From: JANQLU01 sp964434955
GTDB taxonomy: Bacteria > Planctomycetota > Planctomycetia > Pirellulales > Pirellulaceae
DNA: 40,878 nucleotides
Assembly (NCBI GenBank): GCA_964434955.1
Contig: CAYSXI010000021.1
Coordinates: forward strand, 1 to 40,878
Direction of reading: 5' to 3'
This document shows, one piece after another, positions 16,964 through 26,096 of this stretch; the stretch's first letter is position 1, and the number at the start of each line of letters is the position of its first letter. The notes under the pieces are model-generated. The model worked only from the letters and a program-made list of their open reading frames with translations. It was not told the DNA's origin and ran no database searches. A program made the translations under genes and the position numbers.

Positions 16964-17593
16964 ATGTCCGAACCGGACATGACGAACGAAGCTCAACAGT
17001 CGGAATCGGGGCCACAAGATCCCGGTGCATTGACTCGCGACTCTTTGGAGTGGATGGCCTTTGAAGCGTTGATGCGTGAATATACGAGTCTCAAATCGGA
17101 GCAAGAGCGGCGAATCGGATTTCGGGATAACTTGCTCTACGTAACGATGGTTGCGGTCGGTGCCGTATTTGCGTTCAACGCATCCACCGAAAACTATTCG
17201 CATTCCCTGTTGGTGATTCCCTGGATCACGCTGATTCTCGGATGGACCTATCTCGTCAATGATCGACACATTTCATTGTTGGGCCAATATTTTCGGGAAG
17301 AAATGACCGTGCGCTTTCGCAAGCGATTCCCAGGAATGCTGGAAGAAGTATTTGAATGGGAACCATTTCATCGCTCGGATCCGGGACGCGAATTCCGAAA
17401 GTCGGGGCAATTGGTCGTCGACCTGATCACCTTCTGCCTGCCCAGTTTCGTTTCGCTATTGGTTTACACCCAGGTTAGCAGCTCCTTCAATCCCTGGTTG
17501 ATGGCCTTGGCCATCGTGGAAGGTGTCATGTCGCTCGCCCTTGCGATCACCATTTTTTGGTACGCCGATTTTCACGGAAGTCGGAAATCCTGA
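16964..17593 (+). CDS. four-helix membrane protein paired with the STAND protein
   Basis: 209 residues, ATG at 16964 with a strong Shine-Dalgarno. An N-terminal amphipathic helix (about 24-55, SLEWMAFEALMREYTSLKSE) leads into two transmembrane helices (57-73, 81-98). A 50-residue cytosolic segment follows (ISLLGQYFREEMTVRFRKRF ... FRK), then two more helices (148-170, 177-200). The helix-TM-TM-helix arrangement recalls small membrane effectors of bacterial conflict systems such as the SLATT type, but I cannot assign a family. The 1855-residue nucleosidase-STAND protein starts 41 nt after its stop and shares the promoter. A pore-forming effector or a membrane anchor for the large protein are the two obvious roles; both are inference. 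Confidence 0.85.
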   Translation: MSEPDMTNEAQQSESGPQDPGALTRDSLEWMAFEALMREYTSLKSEQERRIGFRDNLLYVTMVAVGAVFAFNASTENYSHSLLVIPWITLILGWTYLVNDRHISLLGQYFREEMTVRFRKRFPGMLEEVFEWEPFHRSDPGREFRKSGQLVVDLITFCLPSFVSLLVYTQVSSSFNPWLMALAIVEGVMSLALAITIFWYADFHGSRKS

Positions 17594-17634
17594 GCTGCCT
17601 TTTCACTCCTCGCCTCATTCAGTTTTGACTGATC

Positions 17635-20600
17635 ATGCAAGATTCTGATGTTCTGATCGTCGTGGCAACGGAAATCGAACGAAATGCCGTGCTTGAGGTA
17701 TTTGGCCACCAGCCCGGGGATGTTCTGCACTCGTCCAAGCAAACATTTTTTGAACTTGGCGAGGTTGGAGGCGCTCGGGTTACCGCGGTCAAGTCGGAGA
17801 TGGGCGCGAATTCGACCGGCGGCTCCTACGATACCGTACGCGATGCGATTCTCGATCGCTCGCCAAAATTTGTGATCATGGTCGGTATTGCCTGGGGCTC
17901 CGGAGATGACTGGAAAAATGAAAAGCCGGCCTCCCAGCAGATCGGAGATATCCTGGTTTCCAGGTTACTCGCAGATTTTGACGAGAAACGAGTTGGAACA
18001 AATATCGATGGTGAGCGGAGAACCATTCGTCGAGGCATCAAGGTACCCGGTTCGGAGTTGATGTTGAAAAGGTTCCAGTCCTTTGAGTGGAATGAAGCCC
18101 GTGTTCATTTCGGATTGATGCTGACCGGGCCGGAGTTGATCGACAACCTGGACTATCGAAATGAGGTCCTCGCCGATTTCCCGGAGGCAATCGGAGGCGA
18201 GATGGAGGGCATCGGTGTCTATCGCGCTAGCAATGAATGTCAAACTCCATGGGTAATTGTCAAAGCCATTTGCGATTGGGCGGATGGCAACAAGGGGCAC
18301 AATAAACAGCAGCAGCAAGAACTTGCCGCGCGAAATGCTGCCCGGTTTGTGCGGCATGCCATTCTTCTCGGCGGGTTTAGCCCGGAACTGTTTCCGTCGA
18401 GTCCCGAAGGCAAATTTCTTGACTACTCGGAACCCGAAGCGGATTCGCGTTCCCGTTTTCAACAGAAATTGAATGAGCTAGCCGCGGCTTACCCCAATCG
18501 CTCCGTCATTCAATCCGAACTGGAATTGTTGAGCGGTAAGAATGCCTTCCAATTCACTGCGACCGATGGCCAATCGAAAAGCACCTCTTTGTCTCGAATG
18601 CTCCATCAAAGTCTGCTTTCCGGCAAATCACAGGTGGCTTCTGATCTGAGGCGTATTTTTCCCGGCAACACCTCCGAAAAGGAAATCTATGTCCGCCGTG
18701 AGATTGACGCCCAGTTCCAAGACTACCTGAGTCAAAATCAGCAGAATATCTTCGTTTTTGCCAACAAGTCCGGGGCCGGCAAATCGACCTTTCTGGCACG
18801 CACATTTTATCATTTGTCTCGCGAAGGCCATCTTGTTTTCTATGTTTCTGGCTCTCAGCTCGCTCTCGATCCCGATACATCCGACCCGCTGAATGCAACA
18901 CTCAAGGAATCGATCTACTCGCCGAACCACGTGGCAGGTGACTTCCTTTACCGCGTTGAAAATGGAGAGAAGGTATTCGATTGGGAGAGGGTTCAGGCCT
19001 ACGCCCGTCAAAATCAGAAAGAGATCTTTTTTGTAATCGACGCGCTGGATCGAGCCACCTTCAGTCGGCAGCGACTCAGCAGGCAATTGAGCCCGTTCAT
19101 CAACCGGATTCCCGATGACGAGCATCACCCGGTCCGAATCATTATCTCATGCCGAAGTGAAGTCTGGGACACCGAGGGAATCGCTTCCCTGTTTTTTGAG
19201 CGAGACAAATCGCTTCCTCACCAAACCTACTTTTCCAAAAACTTGGTCGAAGGAATGCGATCCAAGGTTGGCAGCGCATCGCTGGAATCAGATTGGTCGG
19301 CGGGTTGGTTTTCTGAATCGACCTATCGAGAGGCGTTTCGGTTGTATCAGGAATATTTCCAACTTCCGATCCGGGATCTTGAGCGATTTCGCGACGCGAA
19401 TTTCGGGTTGCTTCGTGAGCCGCTCTTGTTGCGCATCTTTTTTGAAAGTCAACAACGCAACAAGGAAATACCCAACGAGTCGCCGAAACGCTGGCAACTG
19501 TTGTTTGAATACGTGATGGCCAAACGGTCAGAAATCCGGTACACCCTCAATCGCCGCCACTCCCAGTTTCGTGAGCCTTGTGAGTTCTCGGCCGAAGTAA
19601 ACGACTTACTGACCGCGGTCATCTTGTTGATCAGCGTTGAGATGTATTCCTATGGCGTTAACTTTATCGATCGGCAGCAACTAAGAGCAAGAATCGTCGA
19701 ATGGTTGGAGGCTTTTTTTGACGGCCGCAGTCTCGGGCGTCTTTTGGGGGAAGTCTTGCCCGAGCGACTTTTCGGTGCGAAAGGCGAGGCATTCTTTGCC
19801 TGGCTGCAGGGCCAGACAACGGATCTGCCTGAGTTTGCCAACTCGATGATCGAGGCCGCGTTGTCGGTCGAGCTTTTCTCGCAGGAGATTGACCGGATTC
19901 GATTCACACTCGATTTGTATTTTGAGTTTTGTCTTGGACGGGCCATTGGCAATGCCGTGTTGGCCCAGAAATCCCCGCCGGATCGGATCTTGAACCGATT
20001 CTTGAATCCGTCTTATTCCGAAGATGATGCATCTTTGGCGAATGAATCAACCTCTGAGGATTTGCTCCCCAGTCAGTTTCTCGCGAATGCCCTCGAGTTT
20101 GGGATTCTGCAAATCGAAAGGAATGCTAAAGATCAGGAACAATTGGCACTGATTGCGGACTGCCTTGGATTTCTGACCGGGCATTCGTTTCTTTATCAGA
20201 ATCTTGCATGCGACATCGTTGGCAAGTTGGAAACGCTGGACGCCAGCTATCGTCACGAAGATTGGATTCCGAAAGGCCAATGGATCGCCAGGGCTCCTGA
20301 CCGCGAATCGCTGGTCAGAGAAATCATCGCCTGGATCGTCAACCGGTGCCTGATTCCGATTTCCAATCGCGGTGATTTTGTCTGTCGCTTTGCGTTACGC
20401 CAATCCATTATGGCAATCCGGGGTGCCAACACGCTCTACGCTGACCAACTGCTCAAGGATTGGGTGACAATCGAGTTGGACGACAACCAACAATCCGATC
20501 CATTTTTCGACGAAGCCGAAACCGAAGTCGTGGTCGAAAACTCTTCCACAGCCGAGTTGCTTCGCGCAATCTCATACATGGATGCGTTGGGTGGAAGCGA

Positions 20601-23202
20601 TCGGGAATCCGACTTTGTTGAGCTAACCCATTTGTTAACGATCCCGGTCGACGCAGAAAATTCTGAGATTCGATTCTGGATTCGGCGGATGGCAGCAGTT
20701 TCAACGGTGCAATACGTTCGTACCCACTTGCCGAGGTTGTCGGTTGATCAACTGGATCACGTGGAAAAGATCCTGACGAGTGCGGTGTCGGAATCGGTTT
20801 CTCCATTCGAGGAAGCGATGTTGTCCGAGCAATTCATGTACTTTCTTCATGCCAGGGAGAGCCGTGATTTCAAAGGCGTGATGGACTGGTTGCAGAATCA
20901 GGACAACCCCTGGCAGCCCGTGTCCATTCTGTTCGCCCTGATCAACATCAACAATCAATCAGTCTCGGTTGCTGAAACCGAGGCCGGGCCAACGGCTTGG
21001 CGATCAGCATTTGTCGAGTTTGTTGCCGAAGTTATTGACAACGAAGCCCGTATTAGGAGCGATCAGTGTTTCTTTGATTTGATCCATGATCGGATGTTCG
21101 ATGGATTGCAGAAAATCAAGACCGGCACGCGAGGCCGTGTCAGTGAGGAACAGCTGTTCGCAAATGCGAAGATCAAGCAAGCGAGTCCAGGCTTCGAGCA
21201 GGATTGTATTCAGGTTTTTTTCTCGCCGGAGTTTTTCAGCACCTATTTCGACAATCATCACGAATGCAAGGAACGTGTTTACTGTCTCGTAGATCGTTTT
21301 CTGCATTTGAGTCGAAACGACAGTCGATTCGAGGGGCGACTTCAGTTTGTTGAGCCGGCACGTCTGGATCCCGAACGGTTGACGGAGTCCGATCAGAGGA
21401 TCGGGATTCCCATTCATGAGAAAAACTATTTCGAGCAGGTTCACCAACTAAGTGACTTGCTGGAGAGCCAAAACGAGGCGCGTTTCGCGTCTCAGCATCT
21501 GCAGGTGAATATCCGTCCCGGATCTTGGGGTGCCGCCTTGCGATCGGCCGGTTCTGTTTTCGATGCGGTGGAAGCCGCTTTGTCGAATAAATACGGTCTG
21601 GCGTTTTGCTTCAACCGGCCACCGGGGCACCTTGCCACCAATCAGATATGTATTTTCAACAACGTGGCGGTCGGCGTTCGCCGGGCCCAGGAATTGCTGA
21701 GTGGTCAATCTGGCCGAATCCCGCGAATTACCGTTTTAGATATCGACGCGCACCATGGCTTGAGTCTGCAGCAGTGTTTCTACTCAGACGAACGGGTCGC
21801 CTACGTTTCCATTCACCAAAACAACATTCATCCGGGAGAAGGTTTTGTCTGGCAGACAGGTTTCGACCGGATGCCGAAGGACGTGCAATACTACGGCACC
21901 GGTAGCACGCTTAACTTTCCCGTTCCCGAAAATGCGGGACTCGATTTCAGTCTTGAGTTTACACGTCATGAACTGGCGGAACATTTCAAGCTTCATGAAC
22001 CGGAAATGATTTTTGTCGCCTGTGGAGCGGACGCCGACTTTCGGGACCCGTTTGCACAACTCAATTTCGAACCCCGGGCCTATTTCGAATATGGCAGGGC
22101 GATCAAAAAAACAGGGCTTCCCGTGGTCGTTGCCTACGAGGGAGGTTTCGGGATAACCAATGGTGGCATTACCGATCCGTTTGAAGCTTTGCTTCACGGT
22201 CTTGTGGGTGAAAGTGAACTGCCAACCACGCTCGCCGATCAGCGGCCCCCAAATCAGCCCCCGGTTCAACCGCCGAATTCCGCGATTCGTTCCGTTGTTT
22301 GCCAACGGCATCAGTCCGAGCTGTCCGCCAGGAAACTTCATTTGCACGGAGATGTCCGCGACGTGCTAGATTCACGAGTTACCTCCAAGATGCTGCGTGA
22401 AATGCAATTGTCTGCTGTTGAGTTTGGAATTGGCGCGGCCGCCATCCCAGAAGCGTCCACCGATCAAGACAGTCGGCTGAACCAGATCGGCGAATTGTTG
22501 ATGTTGTGCGGAAGGGGTTTTGTGCAAGCTCCGCAGGACCAACAGGTTGCAAGCGGCCGCCTGATCGCAAGCCCGTTTTATGTGGGCTGGCAAGGCGTTC
22601 CAGATTTTTGGATGCGAATCAGGACCTGGAGCCCGATCGAGTTTCGTGAGGTCATGGCGGCGGTTGCAAGGGCCTTTGACGTTCCTTGCCAGACCCTTGG
22701 GATTGTTGGGGCGATACGCATGGCATCACCAAGTCAACTGAAAGAGAAGAGGCTCGCGCTGTCACCTTCCGACAACAACGCACAAACATGGGCAAAATCA
22801 CGGGGTGACGATTTCTTGATTTTGCGAGATGAGCTGATCAACGAGTTTTTTCAATCGGGCGTCGAAATCGCAGAGCCTTTCGATTCAACCATGCTGATCA
22901 CCGGATTGATGCACCGATCCGGCGCTCCTTTTTCGGACAAAACGATGTCCACCGAACAGCTGAATCGCGCGTTCTATACCTCGCCCCGAGAGCAGGTCGC
23001 CGGCAATCATTGGCAGCAACATATCCACCTTGGTTTGTTACGGGAAAGTGGGCTCGATTCGTTATGGAATCAACTGCCTTTGACGCGCGACGCATTAATT
23101 GACTCCGTGAACAAACTGGATTCTGAGGTCGTTCTTGTCAGCCATCTCGAATCGGTCAACGTCGCCGAAGCCTTTATCGGGGTCCAATGCATCGAAGGCT
23201 AG
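17635..23202 (+). CDS. nucleosidase-STAND NTPase-HDAC-like fusion, candidate immune protein
   Basis: 1855 residues, ATG at 17635. (1) Residues 5-245 are a nucleoside phosphorylase/nucleosidase (PNP_UDP/MTAN) fold: ATEIERNAV, MVGIAWG, GGEMEGIGVY (Glu191) and VKAICDWAD (Asp214) keep the key acids. (2) Residues about 340-640 are a STAND-type NTPase: Walker A NKSGAGKST (Lys383), Walker B EIFFVIDALDRA (Asp469) and a sensor strand IIISCRSEVW. (3) Residues about 640-1250 look all-helical, like a repeat-type sensor. (4) Residues about 1255-1530 are a histone-deacetylase fold: RPPGHLA, IFNNVAVG, LDIDAHHG (zinc ligands Asp1371, His1373), CGADAD (Asp1466) and EGGF. The second His of the usual GHHA is Leu1333 and the usual catalytic Tyr is Phe1505. 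(5) Residues about 1535-1855 are unassigned. PNP-type nucleosidase domains fused to STAND ATPases act as ATP-destroying effectors in Avs-like immunity; that role here is inference. It is the second gene of an operon with a four-helix membrane protein. Confidence 0.92.
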   Translation: MQDSDVLIVVATEIERNAVLEVFGHQPGDVLHSSKQTFFELGEVGGARVTAVKSEMGANSTGGSYDTVRDAILDRSPKFVIMVGIAWGSGDDWKNEKPASQQIGDILVSRLLADFDEKRVGTNIDGERRTIRRGIKVPGSELMLKRFQSFEWNEARVHFGLMLTGPELIDNLDYRNEVLADFPEAIGGEMEGIGVYRASNECQTPWVIVKAICDWADGNKGHNKQQQQELAARNAARFVRHAILLGGFSPELFPSSPEGKFLDYSEPEADSRSRFQQKLNELAAAYPNRSVIQSELELLSGKNAFQFTATDGQSKSTSLSRMLHQSLLSGKSQVASDLRRIFPGNTSEKEIYVRREIDAQFQDYLSQNQQNIFVFANKSGAGKSTFLARTFYHLSREGHLVFYVSGSQLALDPDTSDPLNATLKESIYSPNHVAGDFLYRVENGEKVFDWERVQAYARQNQKEIFFVIDALDRATFSRQRLSRQLSPFINRIPDDEHHPVRIIISCRSEVWDTEGIASLFFERDKSLPHQTYFSKNLVEGMRSKVGSASLESDWSAGWFSESTYREAFRLYQEYFQLPIRDLERFRDANFGLLREPLLLRIFFESQQRNKEIPNESPKRWQLLFEYVMAKRSEIRYTLNRRHSQFREPCEFSAEVNDLLTAVILLISVEMYSYGVNFIDRQQLRARIVEWLEAFFDGRSLGRLLGEVLPERLFGAKGEAFFAWLQGQTTDLPEFANSMIEAALSVELFSQEIDRIRFTLDLYFEFCLGRAIGNAVLAQKSPPDRILNRFLNPSYSEDDASLANESTSEDLLPSQFLANALEFGILQIERNAKDQEQLALIADCLGFLTGHSFLYQNLACDIVGKLETLDASYRHEDWIPKGQWIARAPDRESLVREIIAWIVNRCLIPISNRGDFVCRFALRQSIMAIRGANTLYADQLLKDWVTIELDDNQQSDPFFDEAETEVVVENSSTAELLRAISYMDALGGSDRESDFVELTHLLTIPVDAENSEIRFWIRRMAAVSTVQYVRTHLPRLSVDQLDHVEKILTSAVSESVSPFEEAMLSEQFMYFLHARESRDFKGVMDWLQNQDNPWQPVSILFALININNQSVSVAETEAGPTAWRSAFVEFVAEVIDNEARIRSDQCFFDLIHDRMFDGLQKIKTGTRGRVSEEQLFANAKIKQASPGFEQDCIQVFFSPEFFSTYFDNHHECKERVYCLVDRFLHLSRNDSRFEGRLQFVEPARLDPERLTESDQRIGIPIHEKNYFEQVHQLSDLLESQNEARFASQHLQVNIRPGSWGAALRSAGSVFDAVEAALSNKYGLAFCFNRPPGHLATNQICIFNNVAVGVRRAQELLSGQSGRIPRITVLDIDAHHGLSLQQCFYSDERVAYVSIHQNNIHPGEGFVWQTGFDRMPKDVQYYGTGSTLNFPVPENAGLDFSLEFTRHELAEHFKLHEPEMIFVACGADADFRDPFAQLNFEPRAYFEYGRAIKKTGLPVVVAYEGGFGITNGGITDPFEALLHGLVGESELPTTLADQRPPNQPPVQPPNSAIRSVVCQRHQSELSARKLHLHGDVRDVLDSRVTSKMLREMQLSAVEFGIGAAAIPEASTDQDSRLNQIGELLMLCGRGFVQAPQDQQVASGRLIASPFYVGWQGVPDFWMRIRTWSPIEFREVMAAVARAFDVPCQTLGIVGAIRMASPSQLKEKRLALSPSDNNAQTWAKSRGDDFLILRDELINEFFQSGVEIAEPFDSTMLITGLMHRSGAPFSDKTMSTEQLNRAFYTSPREQVAGNHWQQHIHLGLLRESGLDSLWNQLPLTRDALIDSVNKLDSEVVLVSHLESVNVAEAFIGVQCIEG

Positions 23203-23347
23203 TCGGCTCACCCAAGGAAGTCCGTAGGTTTGCTGTTAGTCTCGAAGTTAATTGATTCGTTGGCAAGGTGTGTCCACGACAAAGTCGATGATGCGATACT
23301 CACCCTGCGCTCGGCGTATTGAGGGGAGCTCCAGATTCATGCCAACG

Positions 23348-23602
23348 TTATTTTTTGATTGCAAATTTTTCCAACCGTTTTTCGAACAAGCTGAGCAAAG
23401 CCCCCGCAAAAAGAACCCCAACGAAGAAACCAAGTATCATTGACGCGGGGCGCCAAACCTGAGGCTCCGAGAATAACAAGCCTTGGACCAACATCACCAA
23501 CATGGCTGGACCAAAGACAAGGGCGCCGAGACCAATACACGCAAGCCATCGTTCCAACGAGGCGTTCAAGCTGTTCAACAAATTCAGTATCTTTCGAGAC
23601 AT
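23348..23602 (-). CDS. small two-helix membrane protein
   Basis: 84 residues, ATG at 23602. Two transmembrane helices are clear (about 18-42 and 53-72), with a basic C-terminal tail (EKRLEKFAIKK). No family recognised. It lies 19 nt after the stop of the 809-residue exported protein on the same strand, so it is probably the last gene of that unit. It is convergent with the STAND operon; the 145 bases between them hold no clear terminator. Confidence 0.6.
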   Translation of the reverse strand: MSRKILNLLNSLNASLERWLACIGLGALVFGPAMLVMLVQGLLFSEPQVWRPASMILGFFVGVLFAGALLSLFEKRLEKFAIKK

Positions 23603-23621
23603 TATGTGCTCCCGCCGATCT

Positions 23622-26051
23622 TTATCTTTTGCTTTTCTTTACGCGACCTGATTGCATTGCTGCGTACTGACGAAGCTTCCTGGAGTATTCCTTAAGCGGG
23701 CCTTGCAGGAAGTTCATGCAGGGACCGAGGGAATCCAGGCTATTCGGATCTTCGGCCGGTTTGATCACACCGGCCTCTTCAAGGATCAGTTTGAAGATGA
23801 AAAACGGTTTCAGTTGATTCAATTTGTCTTGGTTTTTTGGGATTCGCCCAAAATTACCAACCAAGATTGCGAACGATTCACGGTCCCACGGCAGACCCTG
23901 GCGAAACTTGAAACCGAATATCGGCCAATTCGTTGTTGGCTCGGAATCCGCAAGCTCGCCGTCTGAGTAATCCCGAAAAAGGAGTTCGGCAAGCTTCTTG
24001 AGATCATTGCTGCCTGTGTCCCCGAGTTGCTTTTCGAGTAATTGGCAGCACAGCTTCATCGCTCGATGTCGTTGATTGAATCGCATCCTTTCTTCAAATT
24101 CGTCCGGGCCGGCAAGCAAGAAGAGTTTCCCAGGTTTTTTCAATACCAGTCGGTTCTGAATGCGATGGGAACCTTTTTTGCCGGGCATTTCGATGAATTC
24201 ATGGCCTTGTTCCGCTGCATACAGTTGATGACGATCAACCTTGATGTCGGGCAACGGGTAGTCGTTCCAAGTCATGACTTCGACAAACAATGGTAACGCC
24301 TGATCTCCCAGGATCGATGCCCGTCGAAGGACATTTTCCCGAACAAAGAGATTTTGGTATTCGCTAAACTGCCGTCCCCTGTATTTCCGGCCATTGGAAA
24401 CCTGTTGTTCCAGCATTGACCAAGAAATGAACTTGGTTGATGAACTGGGCCGACGTTTCATCAAAAAGGCGGGACGTCCTGGATTGCGCGTCGCTGCCAA
24501 CAGCTGCGAGTAATAGCTGTAAAGCTGATCATTGGGGCCGAGTTCACATTGCTTGTAGAGTCGCTCAAACTCTTCAGGAATATCAACTTCCGGATTGAGA
24601 ATTAGCTGCCCGACGATGACGGATGTATTTCGCCGAAGGTGTTCACAGTTGAAGTCGGATTTTTGGAGGCTCAAGAGTTGTTTGAAGTATTCCCTGGTAA
24701 GTTGACCAAAATGAGATTTGCTGAAACGGCCTTTGCGATTCGCGTCCCCAACTATCCGGTTGCTTTGGTCGATCCGAATTCTATCCGAAAAAACTCCCTG
24801 GCATTTTTTCTCTGATAAACGAATTAACTCCTCCAAGGATTTTAATAGTTTTTTGGGAGATGGACGTAACCTTGACTCGGAGACGCAATCCTTTCGAAGT
24901 GAATCGAGCCGAAGTGTCCACGAACCCGGTAGCTCGAGCATGCTCGCCGATTTCTTGGAGGTGGGCTCAATGCAACCCCACCGCCTCCGTTCCTGTTTGA
25001 TCGCATGCATTTCGTGCGATTCGATCGTGGATTCCTGGTTTGGCGCGATACTGACTTTGGCCAGAACGCCGATCTGCCCATTGGTTAGGAGTTCATTTAA
25101 CAACTGGGCGCGACCTTTGGCTTCTCTTTGATAGGCCGATAGCCTCAAGTATCCACCTCGCGCCAGATCATATTCGTTGTAGTCCTCGATCAGTTCGAAA
25201 GTGCCGCGCCGCTCAACCTTCAAGTTCGACCACAATTGTTTAACCAGTTCTTTTGTCGAACCCCGATGCCGGCTGATCGTGACGGTTTGCTCCCATTTTC
25301 GCCGGTCAATTCTTGACCAACTTCTCAAGCGCACCTTTCCGATCGGATCAGTGATTTCAAATGATGGGAGGGACTCGATGATGATTCCAACTTCCGAGTC
25401 GATCAACATTGGGCGATTTTTGCTTGGAGGAGCAAAGGTTGCGGGAGGCAAAAATCGGACCGATTCAAACATTTCCCTGATCTCATTGTCGAATCGTTCT
25501 CGACTCCGTTTGTCAAAGGAAACGCTTACGGATATTAGTTTGTCTTCGTGATAGAAGATCCATTCTTCCACGATCAGTGTTGAGAATCCTGGCGGCGAAT
25601 AACTAAGGATTAATGCGGGTGTATCTCGGTATCGGACTTCTTTGGCACTGAATAGTTCTCCTTTGGTGTTCATGCTTTCAAGGAACTTGCGCTTAAACTG
25701 ACGTTCCAGTTTGAGCGAGTTCGGAGAATACGCCTTGACCCGAATCTCGAATTCAAATTCACCGCTGCGCGTGTAGTCGATTGCAACGAGCGTCAATCGC
25801 TTGAATCCTTCGTCCTCAATGCGCCTCTGAAATTTGATCTCTTTGGGGGAAGGCGTTTTTCCCCAGTCGCGAAACGGATGCCGCGGCAAGCGATACATGA
25901 GGTGATGTTTGCGATCAACGATGAAACGACGCGCACCGTCATCGGAATGGCATGTTGAAGCCGCGAAGAAAGCCAGGCAGAGGAACAAGGGTGGTGTGAA
26001 GGCCTTCTTAAAGAAGGTTGCAAATTTTCCGAGATGATGTTGGGTCGCCAT
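23622..26051 (-). CDS. large exported protein of unknown function
   Basis: 809 residues, ATG at 26051. A signal peptide covers about residues 1-36 (hydrophobic FLCLAFFAAS). Residues about 40-205 end in WIFYHEDKLISVSVSFDKRS and FDNEIREMFESVRFL, a layout like the PsbP/DcrB-type alpha-beta fold. A second similar block seems to follow (about 215-400, FEITDPIGKVRLRSW ... ). The last 400 residues are mainly helical, basic, and have no known motif. No catalytic signature was found. It lies between a small membrane protein gene (19 nt downstream) and a single-pass membrane protein gene (45 nt upstream), all on one strand, so it is part of an envelope-directed operon of unknown role. Confidence 0.75.
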   Translation of the reverse strand: MATQHHLGKFATFFKKAFTPPLFLCLAFFAASTCHSDDGARRFIVDRKHHLMYRLPRHPFRDWGKTPSPKEIKFQRRIEDEGFKRLTLVAIDYTRSGEFEFEIRVKAYSPNSLKLERQFKRKFLESMNTKGELFSAKEVRYRDTPALILSYSPPGFSTLIVEEWIFYHEDKLISVSVSFDKRSRERFDNEIREMFESVRFLPPATFAPPSKNRPMLIDSEVGIIIESLPSFEITDPIGKVRLRSWSRIDRRKWEQTVTISRHRGSTKELVKQLWSNLKVERRGTFELIEDYNEYDLARGGYLRLSAYQREAKGRAQLLNELLTNGQIGVLAKVSIAPNQESTIESHEMHAIKQERRRWGCIEPTSKKSASMLELPGSWTLRLDSLRKDCVSESRLRPSPKKLLKSLEELIRLSEKKCQGVFSDRIRIDQSNRIVGDANRKGRFSKSHFGQLTREYFKQLLSLQKSDFNCEHLRRNTSVIVGQLILNPEVDIPEEFERLYKQCELGPNDQLYSYYSQLLAATRNPGRPAFLMKRRPSSSTKFISWSMLEQQVSNGRKYRGRQFSEYQNLFVRENVLRRASILGDQALPLFVEVMTWNDYPLPDIKVDRHQLYAAEQGHEFIEMPGKKGSHRIQNRLVLKKPGKLFLLAGPDEFEERMRFNQRHRAMKLCCQLLEKQLGDTGSNDLKKLAELLFRDYSDGELADSEPTTNWPIFGFKFRQGLPWDRESFAILVGNFGRIPKNQDKLNQLKPFFIFKLILEEAGVIKPAEDPNSLDSLGPCMNFLQGPLKEYSRKLRQYAAMQSGRVKKSKR

Positions 26052-26096
26052 TTCCGACTCCTGATAGTAAGTGATATGCCGAGATGCAGGGTGAGA

